A stretch of DNA of 64,000 nucleotides from Galbula dea (lineage: Eukaryota > Chordata > Aves > Piciformes > Galbulidae): positions 124,001-188,000 of the forward strand of contig VWZX01008461.1 in assembly GCA_013399015.1 (NCBI GenBank). Reading direction: 5' to 3'. The notes beneath the pieces were generated by a model that saw only the letters and a program-made list of their open reading frames with translations, had not been told where the DNA came from and did no database searches. Positions 61,621-64,000 of this stretch are shown piece by piece; position 1 is the first letter of the stretch; every line of letters begins with the position of its first letter. The translations under genes and the position numbers were made by a program.

Positions 61621-63085
61621 TGCCACAAACCCTCCTTGTCACGTTTTCACTGATTGAATGAGAGGGAGGGGGACCAGGACTGCCTAAAATCCACTGCCTG
61701 CAGAAGGACACACAAACATCACCAGTCCAGAGCACAGTTCAACTCATCCCACTGATGGAGTTATGCTGGGGAGATGAATCCATTCAGAAGCCCCTACCTG
61801 TGGGGTAGGCTGAAGGCACTCACTCCCTAGCAGGAATTCCCAGCTTCAGCTCTCATTAAATCTTCTGAGTATGCTCCTCTGAGATGGTCCCACAGACCTC
61901 ACAGCAAAGGTCAGATGTTGCAGACCTAGTTATGTATGCACTTTAATTGGGAACAGACTGGAAGCCTGTTGTGGAGGCCTGGGAGCTTTAAAACCAAGCA
62001 AAAGAAATCATTAGAGCCTGTTAATTTGTACTTCAGCCTGAGAGCATTCTCTAATTAAAAACAGAAACCAAAAAAAACCCCCAACACTTCTCCATGTTTT
62101 AGTTAAACTATTGAAAGTTAATTGAATGGGCCCAGGTTTAATATTCTTGGTGTGTTTTTTGTGCAGGTGTTACTGCAATTTACCTGCCAGGGGGCCCATT
62201 TCTCTTAGCCCAGTTTAATAACCATTAAATCCCAGCTGTGAAGGGAGGTGATCAGTGCAGATGCAAAGGCAATGACCCACTCCTATCACCCTAGATTGTT
62301 TAAATCTGTGTCTAATAAAAGATGGCACCAACCTCACTAGGTGGTGAGGTCTAGCAGAGGGAATGATGTTCTCATACAGCCAGGACTATGCAAGAGAATT
62401 TCTTTGCAGACTAGCTGTCAGCATCACCAGACCCAAATGACAGTATCTTCATGGCTTTGTTTAAATCCATGCTGTGTGCAACAGTTTGTGTCCCAGGAAT
62501 CCTGTGTCATGTAGCCAGAAAGTTTAAAGGATGCTCTAAACCCACATTGGGAACAGGTAGGGACATGGTAAGCAAAGCCAGTGCCATCTCTGGGGCACCA
62601 GTGAGGGGCTGTGGGAGGAAACATGGTGAGTAGTGACCATGTAGGACTAATCAGGAGCAGCCAGCCCCTGCTCTGGAGGCAAGCCCTAGCAAGCACTTGG
62701 GTGTATGCTGGGACAACCCTACATTTTAGATTGTTGAATGTTAGTTTGCTGACTAAGCTTGAGACCCAAGGAGGCATCTGATAGCACAGACATGTGAACC
62801 ATTAGCAGCAGCTATGAGCAGATGTGGGGGTGGAGGGAGCAGGACAGCATGTGGGAAAAGCAGCAACCAGTCACCCTTGCCAGGAAGGTAAGTGTGAAAG
62901 AGCTTTGCTGAACTGAGTAAACAGGTAGCAGTAGGGGTAAGGAAGTAATAAAGGACTAAAAAAAGTAGCACCAGTATTTAGAAAAGGGCATTTGAAGCAT
63001 CCTAACCTTTGGGACAAAGGGACAAGTGGGATCTTCCCAGACAGAGCAGGAGAGGTCTGAGTGATAACACCTTTGCTTTGCTCTC
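61621..63085. other. CALN1 intron with candidate conserved element
   Basis: Unique sequence between the last CR1 and the inverted-arm structure. It contains the TAAT-rich block at 61900-62340. No exon recognised. Confidence 0.45.
61900..62340. other. candidate conserved noncoding element / enhancer-like block
   Basis: This 440-bp block has repeated homeodomain-type cores: CACTTTAATTGGG, CTGTTAATTTG, TCTCTAATTAAAAAC, AAAGTTAATTGAATGGGCC and GTTTAATAACCATTAAATCC. It also has E-box-like CAGGTG near 62165. It shows no repeat or coding character. Such density in an intron of a large neurodevelopmental gene is what deeply conserved enhancers look like, but conservation was not tested. Confidence 0.35.
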
Positions 63086-63233
63086 AGACCTATTGCATGT
63101 CAGGCCATGGGTGTCTTGAATACCTGGAAGGCAGAGTGGTTCTGCTCACACTCTCAGTTGACTGCCACAACAGGGGATGTGGCCCCATAGCCATATTTGC
63201 AAAATATTTCATGTGTTCCCACATATTTATATA

Positions 63234-63264
<31 letters not shown>

Positions 63265-64000
63265 GGAGATATAGACACATTTTATACTTTACATTTTGTT
63301 ATATATATAACAAGAAAGTACATTTAAATGAACATATAAATATATATAACAGCTCATCCAGGAGCTTTCACAATAGGGATCTGCCCCAATGCTGTGGATT
63401 GAAGCAGCAATAGGCATGAAGACTGAGTCCTTCAGCCTTCACAGCACAACAGGTTCCATCTGCAGACACAGCTTCATCTACAGGAGCTCACTCCCTTTCC
63501 CATGGTGTCCCTGCCCCTGTGTACTCCTGGCTTCTCCAGCCTACACTGTTCTCCTCTCCTTGTAAAATTTCCATTGTTGAGCTCATCTGGGAGGTGCAGT
63601 TGGTACAAAATGGCCATTCCACCAGCTCCCCAGGCAGAGATGGGAATATGTTGGAGTCTGTGTGGAGCACACTGGGGCTGTGCAATTTAATAGACAGCCA
63701 ACATGAAACATTGGTCCTGTGGAAAAGTCCCAGATCAGTACTTTATGAGCTCAAAGCCTGTCTGGCTCAAGGAACAGCTGTGCAGTTGGCTGTGAGTGCT
63801 CACAGAGCTGCCTGGGTTGAGAGCCACCCAAAACCAATGTTGACTGTGGTTAGCATAGCACAAAGCTCAGCTGCAAAGAGTCCCAGAGAGTCTGGGGACA
63901 CATCCCCCGTTGTGGCAGTCAGCTGAGGGTGTGGACAGAGCCACTCTCTATCTGCCTTCCAGGTATTCAAGACACCCATGGCCTGACATGCAGTAGGTCT
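63086..64000. mobile_element. structure with about 100-bp inverted arms, right end cut by window
   Basis: The left arm 63086-63187 is repeated in reverse complement at 63896-64000. Read outward-in, both arms give AGACCTA(T/C)TGCATGTCAG, then GCCATGGGTGTCTTGAATAC and CTGGAAGGCAGA. A few substitutions and a 5-bp indel follow (TAGAG, right arm only). The first 50 bp differ at one position. The arms diverge after GGATGTG(G/T)CCCC. The 708-bp interior has a TA microsatellite and a 135-codon + strand frame at 63519-63926 without a known domain. It could be a nonautonomous DNA transposon with long terminal inverted repeats, two opposed copies of one repeat, or a local inverted duplication. The right arm may continue past the window. 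Confidence 0.6.
63225..63264. repeat. (TA)n/(TG)n microsatellite
   Basis: An alternating TA run interrupted by GTGTG, inside the inverted-arm structure. Short TATATA patches recur to about 63350. Confidence 0.95.

Noticed and set aside
1..64000. tRNA, rRNA, CRISPR array, phage or bacterial operon
   Set aside because: None found by eye; the sequence is vertebrate intron throughout.

Overview
The window is nuclear DNA from a bird. Two things show this. It contains about 20 fragments of CR1 retrotransposons, mostly 5'-truncated 3' ends of the avian type that finish in degenerate copies of ATTCTATG. It also holds a solo endogenous-retrovirus LTR of a type common in birds. The density and subfamily look of the CR1 copies would fit a CR1-rich lineage such as Piciformes, but that is a guess.

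The only recognisable protein-coding gene is CALN1 (calneuron-1), on the + strand. It is represented by two internal exons, 8658-8801 (EF-hand 1 and the start of EF-hand 2) and 22425-22537 (the rest of EF-hand 2 and the linker). Both have consensus splice sites and compatible phases. The whole window is therefore one slice of a very large gene: intron 1-8657 (5' end outside), intron 8802-22424 (13,623 bp) and intron 22538-64000 (at least 41.4 kb, 3' end outside). The promoter, the N-terminal coding part, the tail-anchor exons and the 3'UTR are not here.

Layout: 1-8.6 kb is intron with a 15-bp minisatellite at the edge and five + strand CR1 copies, three of them stacked in the last kilobase before the exon. 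8.8-22.4 kb and 22.5-30.6 kb are mostly unique sequence with one CR1; 17.0-30.6 kb is repeat-poor. At 29.8-30.1 kb a protein-like stretch lies antisense to CALN1, with an apparent splice acceptor and an in-frame stop. 30.6-33.2 kb holds two minus-strand CR1 copies and a complete 627-bp solo LTR with a perfect 5-bp target duplication. 33-47 kb is mostly unique, with AT-rich TAAT-containing blocks that could be conserved noncoding elements. 47.2-61.6 kb is a CR1 cluster of nine copies. 61.9-62.3 kb is another candidate noncoding element. The window ends inside a structure with about 100-bp inverted arms (63086-63187 and 63896-64000).

I found no tRNA, rRNA, CRISPR array, operon or bacterial-type system. 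Function in this window comes down to CALN1 exons plus possible intronic regulatory DNA; the rest is mobile-element history.
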